Shown here piece after piece: positions 52,483 to 62,793 of a stretch of DNA of 64,000 bases. Position 1 is the first letter of the stretch; each line of letters opens with the position of its first letter. This DNA is from Solirubrobacter pauli (GTDB lineage: Bacteria > Actinomycetota > Thermoleophilia > Solirubrobacterales > Solirubrobacteraceae). Location: NCBI RefSeq assembly GCF_003633755.1, contig NZ_RBIL01000001.1:1287426-1351425 (forward strand), written 5' to 3'. The notes under the pieces are model-generated. The model was not told the DNA's origin, did no database searches, and saw only the letters and a program-made list of their open reading frames with translations. The translations under genes and the position numbers were made by a program.

Positions 52483-53915
52483 CAGCGTGCGCAGGAGGAG
52501 CCGATGACCCACTTGCGGGTCTTGGCGATCGTCGGGAACCGCGGGTCCTTGGACAGCGCGGAGTAGTTCGGGGCGATCGTCGTGCCGGGCGGGAAGGCGA
52601 AGATCTCCGACTCCATCTCGTGCAGATGCATGTACCACGCGACGGCCTGCGTCTGGAAGGCCCCCGTGTACACCGTGCCGCACGCGAGCAGCTTCTCGCG
52701 CCCGCCGGCCGCCTCGATCGCCTCCGGCACGGTGCCGTAGAGCTGCGCCTCCTGGTCGATCCGCCACCAGCCCTCGTCCAGCTCACGCACGTCGTCGATC
52801 ACGAACGGCGCCGACGCGGCGGCGATGACGACCGCGAGCGCGGCCGCGGCGACCGTGCCCGCGCGCTTGTTCGTGGCACGGACCAACCACACCCATCCCG
52901 CACCGGCGAGCACGCACACGAGCGCGGCGGGCAGCGCGACGTAGCGCAGGTTGCCGGCGAACCCGGCCTGGGTCATGCCCGCCACGGCGACCATCAGCAC
53001 GGTGCCGATCGCGGCCATCGTCAGGTACAGCCCGTCTCTTCGCACCAGCGCGACCACGAACGCGATCAGCCCGCCGATGTAGACCGGCAGCGACAGCACG
53101 GACGCGCTGCGGTTGAAGACCTCGATGAACGGGTGCGCGGCGAACGCCGCGGAGTCCGGGTTGGGCTGGCGCGCGCGGTTGGCGGCGCGCAGGAAGTCGC
53201 CTGAGCCGATGTACTCGGGCACGAACCACAGCAGGATCAGCGAGAGCCCACCGCCGCCGACGAGCAGCACCGTGCTGAGCTTGCGCTCGGCGATCAGCAG
53301 ATACAGCCCGTAGAGCGCGATGAACGGCCACACCTCGGGCCGCAGCAGCGCGGCGCCGATTCCCAGCAGGAACGCGTCGCGGCGGCGCCCGTCCAGGTGG
53401 CGCTCGAGCGCCCACAGGCAGAGCGCGACGAGGATGCCCTCGCTGTTGCCGCGGAAGAAGTTGCGGATGAACTCGTCGGCGAGGAACAGCGAGCTCGCGG
53501 CGATGATCCCCGCGAACGGCCCCGCGAGGCGCGCGCCGAGCCGGAACGCCAGCGCGAACGCGAGGATGCCGCCGGCCCGCGCGACGGTGAGCCACAGCAG
53601 TGGCGCGCCGTCGTCGCCGGCGAGGCTGAACGGCGTGGTGAAGATGACCGGTAGCGGCTTCCAGCTCGGGCCGGTCGTCGTCACCAGGTCGCCCTGCGCG
53701 ACCTCCCGGCCCCAGATGATCCACGCCCACGGGTCGTACGTGGGCACGCTCGGCAACAGCAGGCTGACGCCGGCCAGCGCGAAGCAGGCCAGCAGGAGGA
53801 GCTTCCACGGACGCGCCTTGGGCGGCGGCGCGTCCACCGGCTGCGGAGGCGGGGCGAGCCGCTCCAGCACACGCGTGGCGCTCGGCGCGAGAGCTGAAAG
53901 CGGCGTCAGCGCCAA
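52482..53915 (-). CDS. Second multi-pass GT-C-like membrane protein
   Basis: This protein of about 477 aa (from TTG 53915, or 462 aa from GTG 53870) has ten or more transmembrane helices. The first loop reads YDPWAWIIWGREVAQGDLVTTTGPSWKPLPVIF, an Asp-rich loop as in GT-C enzymes, and FRGNSEGILVALCLWALERH and ALLRPEVWPFIALYGLYLL follow. The C-terminal domain lacks helices and carries Cys near GTVYTGAF and SSCAR. It is probably a polyprenyl-phosphate-sugar-dependent transferase working with the downstream protein. The start is uncertain because no ribosome site is visible; it lies 5 nt after the preceding stop. Confidence 0.8.
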   Translation of the reverse strand: MALTPLSALAPSATRVLERLAPPPQPVDAPPPKARPWKLLLLACFALAGVSLLLPSVPTYDPWAWIIWGREVAQGDLVTTTGPSWKPLPVIFTTPFSLAGDDGAPLLWLTVARAGGILAFALAFRLGARLAGPFAGIIAASSLFLADEFIRNFFRGNSEGILVALCLWALERHLDGRRRDAFLLGIGAALLRPEVWPFIALYGLYLLIAERKLSTVLLVGGGGLSLILLWFVPEYIGSGDFLRAANRARQPNPDSAAFAAHPFIEVFNRSASVLSLPVYIGGLIAFVVALVRRDGLYLTMAAIGTVLMVAVAGMTQAGFAGNLRYVALPAALVCVLAGAGWVWLVRATNKRAGTVAAAALAVVIAAASAPFVIDDVRELDEGWWRIDQEAQLYGTVPEAIEAAGGREKLLACGTVYTGAFQTQAVAWYMHLHEMESEIFAFPPGTTIAPNYSALSKDPRFPTIAKTRKWVIGSSCAR

Positions 53916-53920
53916 GGGTG

Positions 53921-54844
53921 TCAGCGGAGACTGAGGGCGGCGGCGACGCCCGGGGCCGGATCCGCGGTGAGGTCGACATGCTCGCCGGGCGTGGCCCACA
54001 CCTTCAGGCCGTGGTCGAGCGCGGCGATCGGCAGCTCGGCGGCGTCCATGAAGTCGCGGGCGCGCCGTTCCAGGAGCATGCGGTCGCCCGAGACGAACAG
54101 GCGCTTGGCGGCGAGCGTCGTGGTGTCGTCCTCGACGAACTGCGGCGACTGCGCCTCGACCTCGTAGCGGCCCGCCGCGCCGAGCGTGACCAGCAGCTCG
54201 TAGCGGGCGCCGCGGCCGAAGCCGGGCAGCGCGAGGCGCTCGAACACGCGGTCGAAGCGACGCTCGGGCGTCCAGAACGACTCGCCGGTGAACGCGGCCT
54301 GCTGCGTGCCGGCGCGCTCCACCCACGCGAGGTAGGCGTTCGCGGTCTTCTGCTTGGCCTCGGGGAGCGCGGAGACGTCGCGCGTGCTCCAGCGGGGCTC
54401 CGCCTCGGTCAGGACCGTCTCCAGCTCCGGCGCGAGCGCGATCAGGAAGGCCAGCCAGGTCGCGTCGTCGAGGTTGGCGATGTCCGCGATCACGGGGTGC
54501 GGGCCGGGCGGCTGCAGCCGTTCGGTGGCCAGCGTCAGCGCACCGGCGAGGCGCTCGGCGTCGGCGGTGGCCTTCATGCCCGGGAGCAGCGGGTTGCGGT
54601 AGCCGTCGTCGGCGGCGCGGCGCTCCTTGCGGGTGACGACGCGGCCGGCGCCGCCCGAGCTGCGTGAGGACGACGCCCTGGTGCCGCTCGCGGACGCGCG
54701 GGACTTGGGCGTGGCCGTCGTCCCGGGCTTCTTCACCGTGACGTAGCGGATGGGCGCCTGGTTGCGGAGCTTCTCGTCAAGCTCACGCGAGCAGATCGAA
54801 CACTTATCGGTAGGCCGGTTATGGCGGCAGAAAGACCCGGACAT
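53921..54844 (-). CDS. Unknown protein with N-terminal zinc-ribbon-like Cys/His knuckles
   Basis: I do not recognise this 307-aa protein. Residues Cys6, His8, Cys15 and Cys18 (FCRHNRPTDKCSIC) form a short zinc-knuckle-like site. A Ser/Thr/Arg/Lys-rich linker (35-75) leads to a mostly helical domain (95-300) with LALPGFGRGARYELLVTLGAAGRYEV near 200-225. That segment resembles a helix-hairpin-helix of DNA-glycosylase-like proteins; this is a weak inference. It lies between the P450 and the glycosyltransferase genes with short spacing, so it may share their transcript; TAGCGT at the end of the P450 gene could be its own promoter. Confidence 0.65.
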   Translation of the reverse strand: MSGSFCRHNRPTDKCSICSRELDEKLRNQAPIRYVTVKKPGTTATPKSRASASGTRASSSRSSGGAGRVVTRKERRAADDGYRNPLLPGMKATADAERLAGALTLATERLQPPGPHPVIADIANLDDATWLAFLIALAPELETVLTEAEPRWSTRDVSALPEAKQKTANAYLAWVERAGTQQAAFTGESFWTPERRFDRVFERLALPGFGRGARYELLVTLGAAGRYEVEAQSPQFVEDDTTTLAAKRLFVSGDRMLLERRARDFMDAAELPIAALDHGLKVWATPGEHVDLTADPAPGVAAALSLR

Positions 54845-54853
54845 CGCGCCGAC

Positions 54854-56002
54854 TCACGCTAGCGGGTTCGCGACGATCTCCGCACCGCGTGCGGGGGCGA
54901 GTGTGATGCTGCGGCGGCGCATCCGCTCGCCTTCTGCCCTCACGGGTCGGATGGAGAACCGCATGCTCACGGCTCGTAACACCTCGCGCAGCTCCAATTG
55001 CGCGAACGCGGCGCCGATGCAGCGGCGCGTGCCGCCGCCGAACGGGATCGACCGGCCGCGGCGGTTCGCGAGGTAGATGCAGGGCGCGACGTAGACGCCC
55101 GCCGGCAGCGTGTGGCCCTGCAGCTCGTACGGCTGCAGCGTCTTGCGCGCGGTGATGGCGAGCACCGGGCGTGTCCGCAGGACCTCGTCGATGAACGGGT
55201 CCGGGTCCTCGGTGAGGTCCGTGGGATGACGCGCGAGGCGCTCCAGCGCCCAGGCGAGCGCGGTCGCGGTCGTCTCGTGGCCGGCGGCGAGCAGGGTCAC
55301 GAGCTGGTCGCGCAGCTCCTCGCGCGTGGCACCGGAGTCGCGCAGGAGGTCGAGGATCGAGTCGCCGGTGGAGGGCTGGTCGATCCGCTCGTAGACCAGC
55401 TCGTCGATGTGCTTGATCGACGCGAGGAAGCGGCCGTACGGGCCCAGGTCGCGCTGCACCAGCGACATCGCGATCAGGTTCGCGGTGCTGGCGGTCATGT
55501 CGAGCGTGGCCCGGAGCGCGTCCCTGAGCGCGTCGTCGCGCGAGCCGAAGATCACGCGCTGGATGACCTCCAGCGTCAGGTCCTGCATCTTGCGGTGCGC
55601 CTTGAACGGCGTGCCGACCGGCCACGTGTCCAGGTGCGCGTGCGCGAGCTCGGCGATCTGGTCCGTCCAGCGCTTGAGCGCCTGGCCGTGGAACGGCGGC
55701 AGGACGAGCTTGCGCTGGCGCAGGTGCTCGTCGCCGTGCAGGATCAGCAGCGAGTTGCGGCCGACGAACGGCTCCATGAACGCCGCGGAGTCGCCGCCGC
55801 GGAGCACATCCGGCTTGGCCGCGTAGATCCGCTTGATCTCCTCGGCGTCGCTGGTCAGCACCATCGGCGCGTCCGACCAGGCCGTGCGGATCGTGAACGG
55901 CTCCCCGTACCGGGCCTGCGCGTCCCGGAGGAACTTCGTCGGCCGCACGATCCACTCGACGGTCTGGAGCGCCTGCGGCGCCTTCGGTCCGGGCGGGAGC
56001 AC
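54854..56002 (-). CDS. Cytochrome P450, apparently lacking the meander/PERF segment
   Basis: This 382-aa P450 has PGPKAPQALQTVEWIVRPTKFL at the start, the I-helix oxygen-activation motif AAGHETTATALAW near 242, the K-helix ExxR in DEVLRTRP and the haem loop IPFGGGTRRCIGAAFA with the thiolate Cys. Related actinobacterial P450s are about 430-450 aa. Here CIYLANRRGRS runs straight into IPFGGG, so roughly 30 residues that normally carry the meander and the PERF motif are missing in frame. The enzyme may be inactive or unusually folded. The GTG start lies beside a TATGTT box. Confidence 0.9.
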   Translation of the reverse strand: MLPPGPKAPQALQTVEWIVRPTKFLRDAQARYGEPFTIRTAWSDAPMVLTSDAEEIKRIYAAKPDVLRGGDSAAFMEPFVGRNSLLILHGDEHLRQRKLVLPPFHGQALKRWTDQIAELAHAHLDTWPVGTPFKAHRKMQDLTLEVIQRVIFGSRDDALRDALRATLDMTASTANLIAMSLVQRDLGPYGRFLASIKHIDELVYERIDQPSTGDSILDLLRDSGATREELRDQLVTLLAAGHETTATALAWALERLARHPTDLTEDPDPFIDEVLRTRPVLAITARKTLQPYELQGHTLPAGVYVAPCIYLANRRGRSIPFGGGTRRCIGAAFAQLELREVLRAVSMRFSIRPVRAEGERMRRRSITLAPARGAEIVANPLA

Positions 56003-56012
56003 ACCCCGAACA

Positions 56013-56031
56013 TAAACGTCCTGGACGTTTA
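56013..56031. repeat. 19-bp palindrome shared with 8516-8536
   Basis: TAAACGTCC, T, GGACGTTTA is a perfect 9+1+9 palindrome over the P450 promoter and the permease stop codon. The core AAACGTCC-W-GGACGTTT is identical to that in the hairpin at 8516-8536. It may be an operator or a transcription-terminating element. Confidence 0.7.
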
Positions 56032-57195
56032 ACTTCGCAGCGCCTCCGTCGGGGACAGGCGGGCGGCGCGGAGTGCCGGGTACAGGCCGGCCACGCCGCC
56101 GGCCACGACCGAGACGAGGACTCCGCCCGCGAGCGCGACCAGCGGGACGGCGACCAGCCAGCCCTCGTGGGTGGCGTAGCCGAACGTCACCAGCGCGCCA
56201 AGGGCGGTTCCGAGCACACCGCCCGCGGCCGCGAGCAGCAGCGACTCGCTCAGGAACTGCACGCCGACGTGGCGCCGGGTCGCGCCGAGCGCGCGGCGCA
56301 GGCCGATCTCGCTGCGGCGCTCGAGCACGGAGATCACCATCACGTTCGCGATCCCGACGCCGCCGACCAGCAGCGCGACCGCGCCGAGCCCGAGGAACAG
56401 CGACGTGAACGCGGTCTTCGCGGCCGCGCGCGCCTCGAGCGCGTCGGACGGTCGCGACACGTCGACCTCCTCGGGGTGCTGCGGGTTGGCGGTCGCGCCG
56501 AGGCGCTCGCGCACGCCGGTCACACGGTCCTGGTCGGCGCGGACGAACACGGTCGACGGGTTGGCGTCACGGTCGAAGATCGCCTTGGCGGCGTCGAAGC
56601 CGATCAGCGCGGCGGTGTCGAGGTTCGACGCCAGCGCGACCGGGTCGAGGATGCCGATGACGGTGAACCAGCGGTTGCCGATCCACACGCGCCCGCCGGC
56701 GTCGTCGAGGCCGAGCGTCGCCGCGGCTTGCGCGCCGAGCACGACGGTCGGGTAGCGGCCGGTCGCGGCGTCCAGGAAGCGCCCGCGCCGCAGCGTCGCG
56801 CCGACCGCGTCCAGCAGCGCCGGGTCGGCCGCCGCGACGCTGATCCCGCCCGTCTCGACCTCGTCGACGTACGGGGTGCGCCGCACGGTCACGTCACCCA
56901 CGCCCGCGATGGCGGCCACGGACTCGACGCCGTCCACGCGCCGGAGCATCGCCGCGGCCGATTCCGGCAGCACGGACTCCTCCCCCAGGAACGACTCGCC
57001 GGGCGCGACCCGCAGCAGGTTCGTGCCGAGGTCGTCGAGCTGGGCCAGGAGGTCGGCCTTGGAGGATTCGCTGATGCCGAGCACGGCCACCATCGCGGCC
57101 ACGCCGATCGCGATCCCGAGCGCGGAGAGCGCCGCTCGCGCGCGCCGCGTGCGCAGCCCGAGCGCGCCGGTGCGCAGGACGTCCGCGGCGGTCAT
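56029..57195 (-). CDS. MacB-like ABC transporter permease (FtsX/MacB fold)
   Basis: This 388-aa permease has one N-terminal transmembrane helix (about 20-42: [22 protein letters not shown]), a periplasmic-side MacB core domain of about 220 residues, and three C-terminal helices (about 265-290, 315-340, 350-375). [38 protein letters not shown] is the diagnostic FtsX/MacB signature. It joins the ATPase encoded immediately upstream; ATG 57195 overlaps its stop by 4 nt. The family couples ATP hydrolysis to export or mechanotransmission of lipoproteins, peptides or drugs. Confidence 0.93.
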   Translation of the reverse strand: MTAADVLRTGALGLRTRRARAALSALGIAIGVAAMVAVLGISESSKADLLAQLDDLGTNLLRVAPGESFLGEESVLPESAAAMLRRVDGVESVAAIAGVGDVTVRRTPYVDEVETGGISVAAADPALLDAVGATLRRGRFLDAATGRYPTVVLGAQAAATLGLDDAGGRVWIGNRWFTVIGILDPVALASNLDTAALIGFDAAKAIFDRDANPSTVFVRADQDRVTGVRERLGATANPQHPEEVDVSRPSDALEARAAAKTAFTSLFLGLGAVALLVGGVGIANVMVISVLERRSEIGLRRALGATRRHVGVQFLSESLLLAAAGGVLGTALGALVTFGYATHEGWLVAVPLVALAGGVLVSVVAGGVAGLYPALRAARLSPTEALRS

Positions 57196-57887
57196 CGCGC
57201 GACCTCCCATACGCGGTCGGGCTCGCCCGCCGCGATGAGGCCGTCGCGGATCTCGACGCGCCGCGGGAACGCGTCCGCGACCGCCGCGTCGTGGGTGATC
57301 GTCACGATCGTCGAGCCCGCGGCGTGCAGCTCCCGCAGCAGCGCCAGGATGCCGGCGCCGGTGCGGCTGTCCAGGTTCCCGGTCGGCTCGTCGGCGAACA
57401 GGATCGCGGGCCGGCCGACCAGCGCCCGCGCGATCGCCACCCGCTGGCGCTCGCCGCCCGAGAGCTTCGCCGGCGGATGGTCCAGCCGGTGCTCGAGCCC
57501 GACCGCCTCGAGCGCCTCCCGCGCCCGCCGGCGCCGCTCGCCCGGCGCGACGTCCGCGTACAGGAGCCCGGTCGCGACGTTGTCGAGCGCGGTCATCCCG
57601 TCCAACAGGAAGAACTGCTGGAACACGAACCCGATCTCGCGCGCCCGCAGCGCCGCCAGCGCCCGCTCGCCGAGCCGCGCGGTGTCCGCCCCGGCCACGA
57701 GCACCTCGCCGGACGTCGGCCGCTCGAGCGTGCCCATCACGTGCAGCAGCGTCGACTTGCCCGAGCCGCTCGGCCCAACGACCGCGACGGCCTCGCCGGC
57801 GGCGACGGTGAGGGACACGCCGCGCAGCGCCTCGACACCACCGGGATACGTCTTGACGACGTCGACGAGCCGGAGGACGGCCGTCAT
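57192..57887 (-). CDS. MacB-like ABC transporter ATP-binding protein
   Basis: This 231-aa ATPase has Walker [10 protein letters not shown] near residue 39, Q-loop [18 protein letters not shown], signature [15 protein letters not shown] near 142, Walker [17 protein letters not shown] near 162 and H-loop [10 protein letters not shown]. The [11 protein letters not shown] form is typical of the LolD/MacB/FtsE group. It starts 4 nt inside the adaptor gene stop. Together with the permease, adaptor and lipoprotein it forms a four-gene efflux cassette. Confidence 0.95.
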   Translation of the reverse strand: MTAVLRLVDVVKTYPGGVEALRGVSLTVAAGEAVAVVGPSGSGKSTLLHVMGTLERPTSGEVLVAGADTARLGERALAALRAREIGFVFQQFFLLDGMTALDNVATGLLYADVAPGERRRRAREALEAVGLEHRLDHPPAKLSGGERQRVAIARALVGRPAILFADEPTGNLDSRTGAGILALLRELHAAGSTIVTITHDAAVADAFPRRVEIRDGLIAAGEPDRVWEVAR

Positions 57888-58888
57888 CGTGCGGTCACCA
57901 CCTTCATGCCCTCGCGCAGGCCGTCGCCGGTCACCTCGACCATGTCGTCGGCGTACAGGCCCGGCTCGACGGGCACCTTGCGACCGTCCGGGAGCTCGAG
58001 CGCGTAGCCGCCGCCCTGGCGGGCGAGCAGCGCCTTCACCGGCACGGCCAGCGCGTCGCGGCTGCGCTCGACCGCGAAGCCGACGTCCACGGGCGCCTGG
58101 TCGAGCGCCTCGCCGCGGCCGCGCAGCGCGATCGTCACGTCGACGGTCGCGTCGGCGTCCTCGCTCGCCCGGCTGGCGACGGTCCCGACCGAGGAGATCC
58201 GGCCCTTCGCGGTCTCCCCCGTCGGCAGCTCGACCGTCACCTCGTCGCCGCGGCGGGCGAGCTGCTGGCGGCGCGCGTCGAGCTTGACGACGACCTCGCG
58301 GTCGGTCGCGGACAGCTCGGCCAGCGGGCGGCCGCCGCCGACCGCGTCGCCGACGTCCGCCTTCGCCTCGCCCATCCGGGTCGCGCCCGCCCGGAACACG
58401 ACCTCGCCGCGCGTGAGCGTGCCGTCCGTCTCCAGCCCGCGGTCGGCCTGGAAGGCCTTGACGGCGGCGGTCGTCTCCCAGTCCCAGTCGTCGTCGACGG
58501 TGCCGGGGTCGTACCCGAGCGCGCGCAGGTTGCGCTCGAGCTGGCGCACGTCCTCTCCGTCGGTCATGCCCGGCTGCAGGTCACGCCACGTCGGCAGCGC
58601 GCCGTAGAGCAGGAACGCGGCGGGCGCGCCGTCGACCGCGTACAGCGAGTGCCCGCGGGTGACCACCGTGCCCGGCGCGCGCAGCGCGGTCAGCGTGCCG
58701 GCCACGCCCGCGCCGAGCACCCCCGGGTCCGCGTAGCCGAGGGTGCCCGAGAGGCTCTCCCGGTCGACGAGGTCGGTGCGCTCGACCGTCGCGGTCTCGC
58801 GCTCCACCGGCGGCGCCTCGGACGCCGCCGGCGCCTCGCCGCAGCCCGCCGCGAGCACCGCGACGAGGACGACGGCGCGCCGCCTCAC
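57884..58888 (-). CDS. Lipoprotein-like efflux adaptor with peptidoglycan-binding insert
   Basis: This 334-aa membrane-fusion-type adaptor starts with a lipobox-like signal [14 protein letters not shown]. It has HlyD-like strands ([44 protein letters not shown]) and a peptidoglycan-binding domain inserted at about 110-165 ([23 protein letters not shown] and [20 protein letters not shown]). The usual coiled-coil hairpin is replaced by this insert, a form common in actinobacterial MacA-like adaptors lacking an outer-membrane channel. GTG 58888 overlaps the upstream stop by 4 nt. Confidence 0.88.
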   Translation of the reverse strand: MRRRAVVLVAVLAAGCGEAPAASEAPPVERETATVERTDLVDRESLSGTLGYADPGVLGAGVAGTLTALRAPGTVVTRGHSLYAVDGAPAAFLLYGALPTWRDLQPGMTDGEDVRQLERNLRALGYDPGTVDDDWDWETTAAVKAFQADRGLETDGTLTRGEVVFRAGATRMGEAKADVGDAVGGGRPLAELSATDREVVVKLDARRQQLARRGDEVTVELPTGETAKGRISSVGTVASRASEDADATVDVTIALRGRGEALDQAPVDVGFAVERSRDALAVPVKALLARQGGGYALELPDGRKVPVEPGLYADDMVEVTGDGLREGMKVVTAR

Positions 58889-59418
58889 GGCTTCGTGCCC
58901 CCGGCGGCGAGGGCGCCCGGCATCGTCTTGGCGCACGCCTTCATCGCCTTCTGGAAGCTCGGGTTCTCCGGATCGAGCTCCTTCGTGATCCGGATCTGCG
59001 CCCCGCCGCTGGAATCGAACGTGGGGTCCGGGAAGTCCGGCACGCCGTGCTCGCGCATGCACCTGGCGTTCGCGAGCGCGGCCTGCTTCATCTCGGCCCG
59101 CTCCTCGTCGTCGAGCTCGGGCGGCTTGATCGCCTCCTGGTACTTCGCGCACGCCTGCTGCGCCTTGCGCATCTGCTCCGGGGTGGTGCCGGAGCCGGGC
59201 CCGCCGCCGGCCCGCATCGTCACACGCCCGCCCTCGAACTTGGGGTCGGGCATGTCGATGCCGTTCTCGCGCATGCAGCGGGCGTAGTCGAGCAGCGCCT
59301 GTTGGTTCTTGTCCGCCCCGCCCGCCGGGCTCTGAGACGTGGGCTTCTCGTCGCCACCGCAGGCGACGACGAACGAGGCGGTCGCCGCGAGGGCGGCGAG
59401 CAGAAGACGACTGGTCAT
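58885..59418 (-). CDS. Secreted lipoprotein with two CMREHG-type repeats
   Basis: This 177-aa lipoprotein has a signal and lipobox (LLLAALAATASFVVACGGDE). It contains two copies of an ARCMRE-G-PDP pattern: YARCMRENGIDMPDPKFEGG near 48 and NARCMREHGVPDFPDPTF near 118, plus further Cys (QQACAKYQE and MKACAKTM) spaced to make disulfides. Homologues occur beside actinobacterial MacAB-like cassettes; their role is unknown, perhaps as substrate capture or sensor. ATG 59418 is chosen over 59427 because it begins the positively charged signal. It is the first gene of the efflux unit. Confidence 0.85.
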   Translation of the reverse strand: MTSRLLLAALAATASFVVACGGDEKPTSQSPAGGADKNQQALLDYARCMRENGIDMPDPKFEGGRVTMRAGGGPGSGTTPEQMRKAQQACAKYQEAIKPPELDDEERAEMKQAALANARCMREHGVPDFPDPTFDSSGGAQIRITKELDPENPSFQKAMKACAKTMPGALAAGGTKP

Positions 59419-59463
59419 GCCCGCCACGGTCCCGCCGCGGGCTGAGACCGCCGTTTTCCGAAC

Positions 59464-60785
<1,322 letters not shown>

Positions 60786-60789
<4 letters not shown>

Positions 60790-61448
60790 GGCTCGCGCAG
60801 CACGTAGCCGACGCCGCGCACCGTCTGGATGAGCCGGGGCTCGCCGAGCTTGCGGCGCAGGTAGCCGACGTAGACCTCGAGCGAGTTCGAGCTGGGCCCG
60901 AAGTCGTAGCCCCACACCTGCTCGAAGATCTGCGTCCGGGTGAGCACCTGGCGCGGGTGGCGCAGCAGCAGCTCGAGCAGCAGGTACTCGGTGCGGGTGA
61001 GCTCGATCGGCACGCCCTTGCGCGTGACCGTGTGGCCGGCGGGGTCGAGCTTGAGGTCCGCGTATCGCAGGATCTCGGCGTTGGGCGCACCGGTGCGCCG
61101 CAGCAGCGCACGCAGCCGCGCGCCCAGCTCCTCGAGCGCGAACGGCTTGATCAGGTAGTCGTCGGCGCCGGCGTCGAGGCCCGCGACGCGGTCGGGCACG
61201 GCGTCCCGCGCGGTGAGCATCAGCACCGGCGTGTGGTCCCCGGCGGCGCGGAGCCGTCGGCACACCTCGAGCCCGTTCGGCTCGGGCATCAGCACGTCCA
61301 GCACGATCGCGTCCGGCGGCTGGTCGGCGAGCGCGTCGAGCGCCTGGCGGCCGTCGGCGGCGACCTGCACCTTGTAGCCGTCCATCCGGAGCGCGCGGTC
61401 CAGCGCGTCTCGCACGGAGGGCTCGTCGTCCACTACGAGGATGCGCAC
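60786..61448 (-). CDS. MprA-like OmpR-family response regulator
   Basis: This 220-aa regulator has a receiver with DD near 7-8, phosphoacceptor Asp51 (AIVLDVLMP), Thr in MLTARD and Lys in [14 protein letters not shown], and a winged helix ([33 protein letters not shown] and [14 protein letters not shown]). The close match to MprA-type sequence and the downstream MprB-like kinase suggest control of envelope-stress genes. The adjacent MacAB-like cassette is a likely target by position. Start GTG 61448; an overlapping GCGCATGTGCGC palindrome lies at the start. Confidence 0.93.
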
Positions 61449-61503
61449 ATGCGCATCCTCAGCGGTCTAGCTGAGAACTGCGTAAGAGCGGGGCGCTAGG
61501 GCT

Positions 61504-61893
61504 CTACGACCAGGGGTCGAGCGGGAAGCGCGAGGGGAAGCCGGTCTCGGCGGTGTGCCAGTGCGCGACCTCCTGCTCGTCGACCTGCCAGGACAGGTAG
61601 ACCTCGCGGCCCTCGCGCAGCGCCGGGAAGTCGATCAGGCCCGCCTCCAGGTCACGCACCAGCAGGTCCAGCTCCTCGAGGTGCTCGAAGCCGAGCGTCG
61701 CAGCCACGGCGGCGTACGCGCGTTCGCGCCCCGGGTACGCACCGCCGACCGCGTCGGCGAGCGTGGCGAAGCCCGTGTCGAAGCCCTCGTCCTGGAGCAC
61801 GCGCTTCGCCTCTTGCAGGCGGCGAACCGTCGCGCGCACCTCAGGGAGGAGGGCGTTGGCCTGTGCGGCTGTGTAGTGACGTTGGTGCAGCAT
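61504..61893 (-). CDS. DUF2203 family protein
   Basis: This 129-aa protein is of the DUF2203 type, mostly seen in Gram-positive and thermophilic bacteria. Typical marks are RHYTAAQANALLPEVRATVRRLQEAK at the start and LEHLEELDLLVRDLEAGLIDFPALREGREVYLSWQVDEQEVAHWHTAETGFPSR at the end. VYLSW...E.EV..WH looks like a metal-binding or catalytic pocket, but no activity is known. ATG 61893 is used because GAGAG lies upstream and the family starts here. A near-palindrome lies in the upstream gap. Confidence 0.9.
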   Translation of the reverse strand: MLHQRHYTAAQANALLPEVRATVRRLQEAKRVLQDEGFDTGFATLADAVGGAYPGRERAYAAVAATLGFEHLEELDLLVRDLEAGLIDFPALREGREVYLSWQVDEQEVAHWHTAETGFPSRFPLDPWS

Positions 61894-61916
61894 CTCTCTC
61901 GGCTCTCGGGATACCC

Positions 61917-61952
61917 GTTCTTCACATCGGCAGACGCGGGTGTGAAAAGAAC
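61917..61952 (-). promoter_or_regulatory. Inverted repeat upstream of DUF2203
   Basis: GTTCTTCACA (61917-61926) and TGTGAAAAGAAC (61941-61952) form an interrupted inverted repeat with two extra bases in one arm. It lies in the 94-nt gap between the DUF2203 start and the end of the next operon, and it is A/T-richer than its flanks. Operator or terminator, not decidable. Confidence 0.4.
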
Positions 61953-61987
61953 TACGCAAAGGTCGAGGACACCGATCAAGGGTTGGG

Positions 61988-62443
61988 CTAAAGCTCGAAC
62001 TGCTCGTCGCCGGCCGCCAGGACGACGCGTTCGCCGACGCGCGCGGCGAACGTGATCGGGGTGTCCGGGTCGCTCGTGGCGAACTCCACGCTCGCGACCG
62101 TGCGGCCGCCGAACGCCGTGGCCAGGGCGAGAACGGCGTCCGCGAGGTGCGCGATCGCTCCCAGCGGCGCTTCGATCTCGCCCGTCTGCACGTCGATGCT
62201 GATCGCGGTCGGCGGCGTCGGCCGGACGTCGGGCAAAGGCCTTGCGGACGCCTCGATCACGGTGCTGCTCGACACGGCGGTCACCTCGTCGCCCTCGGTG
62301 ATCTCGGCGTCGAGCCACTCGTCGACCTCGACCATCGTGGGCTCGCCACCGGGCCGGTCGAGGATGAGCACGGTGCTCTGCGCCTCGGCGGCCTGCGTGA
62401 ACGCGCGTGCCGTGGCGATCGCGCTCAGGACCTCGTCGGTCAC
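61988..62443 (-). CDS. Small protein of unknown function, last gene of the AAA operon
   Basis: I do not recognise this 151-aa acidic protein. It has an N-terminal helix (DEVLSAIATARAFTQAAEAQSTVLIL), a Glu/Asp-rich middle, DVRPTPPTAISIDVQTGEIEAPLGAIAHLADAVLALATAFGGRTVASVEF near 75-120 and a beta-rich end TPITFAARVGERVVLAAGDEQFEL. No signal or membrane segment is seen. Its start overlaps the HExxH gene stop by 4 nt, so it belongs to the operon with that protein and the AAA ATPase. Confidence 0.7.
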   Translation of the reverse strand: MTDEVLSAIATARAFTQAAEAQSTVLILDRPGGEPTMVEVDEWLDAEITEGDEVTAVSSSTVIEASARPLPDVRPTPPTAISIDVQTGEIEAPLGAIAHLADAVLALATAFGGRTVASVEFATSDPDTPITFAARVGERVVLAAGDEQFEL

Positions 62444-62793
62444 GCCGACGCTCCCGCCTTACGCGCCTCGATCTCGTGCGGGTTGTTCGCGTAGCCCTGC
62501 GTCACGTAGCTCAGCCACATCCGCAGGCGGTGGTCCTGGTCCTGCCAGACGTGGCACAGCTCGTGCGCGATCAGGCGCGGCGAGCACTGGTCGAGCGGGC
62601 GCTTGATCAGGATCAGCGGGCCCATGTTGTACCCGTGGAAGCGCCGGAACCAGGGCAGCTTGAACAGCCGCGGGGTGTGCAGGATCCGCACGCGGTCGAG
62701 CCGAACCGGCTCCGGATAGAACCGCAGCGCGTCGAGCGTCGCCTTGGCCCGCTCGAGCGCCGCGCGTTCCTCCGGCGTGCGCCTGAAGCTCAC
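62440..62793 (-). CDS. Small HExxH protein (zincin-like, SprT/DUF4157-like)
   Basis: This 117-aa protein has a zinc-binding motif LIAHELCHVWQDQD (His, Glu, His) near residue 78-86. A downstream NNPHEIEARKAG, with the Glu expected for the third ligand, follows about 25 residues later, a layout seen in minimal gluzincin-like proteins (DUF4157/SprT-like). The N-terminal half has RILHTPRLFKLPWFRRFHGYNMGPLILIKRPLD, which resembles the strand-rich lid of those families. No signal peptide. It overlaps both neighbours by 4 nt, so it functions with the AAA ATPase. Protease activity is inferred only from the motif. Confidence 0.78.
   Translation of the reverse strand: MSFRRTPEERAALERAKATLDALRFYPEPVRLDRVRILHTPRLFKLPWFRRFHGYNMGPLILIKRPLDQCSPRLIAHELCHVWQDQDHRLRMWLSYVTQGYANNPHEIEARKAGASA

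Noticed and set aside
50902-54844. A surface-polysaccharide biosynthesis island
   Set aside because: Only two membrane glycosyltransferases, and at a distance one UGM-like enzyme, are present; no flippase, polymerase or nucleotide-sugar genes are visible.
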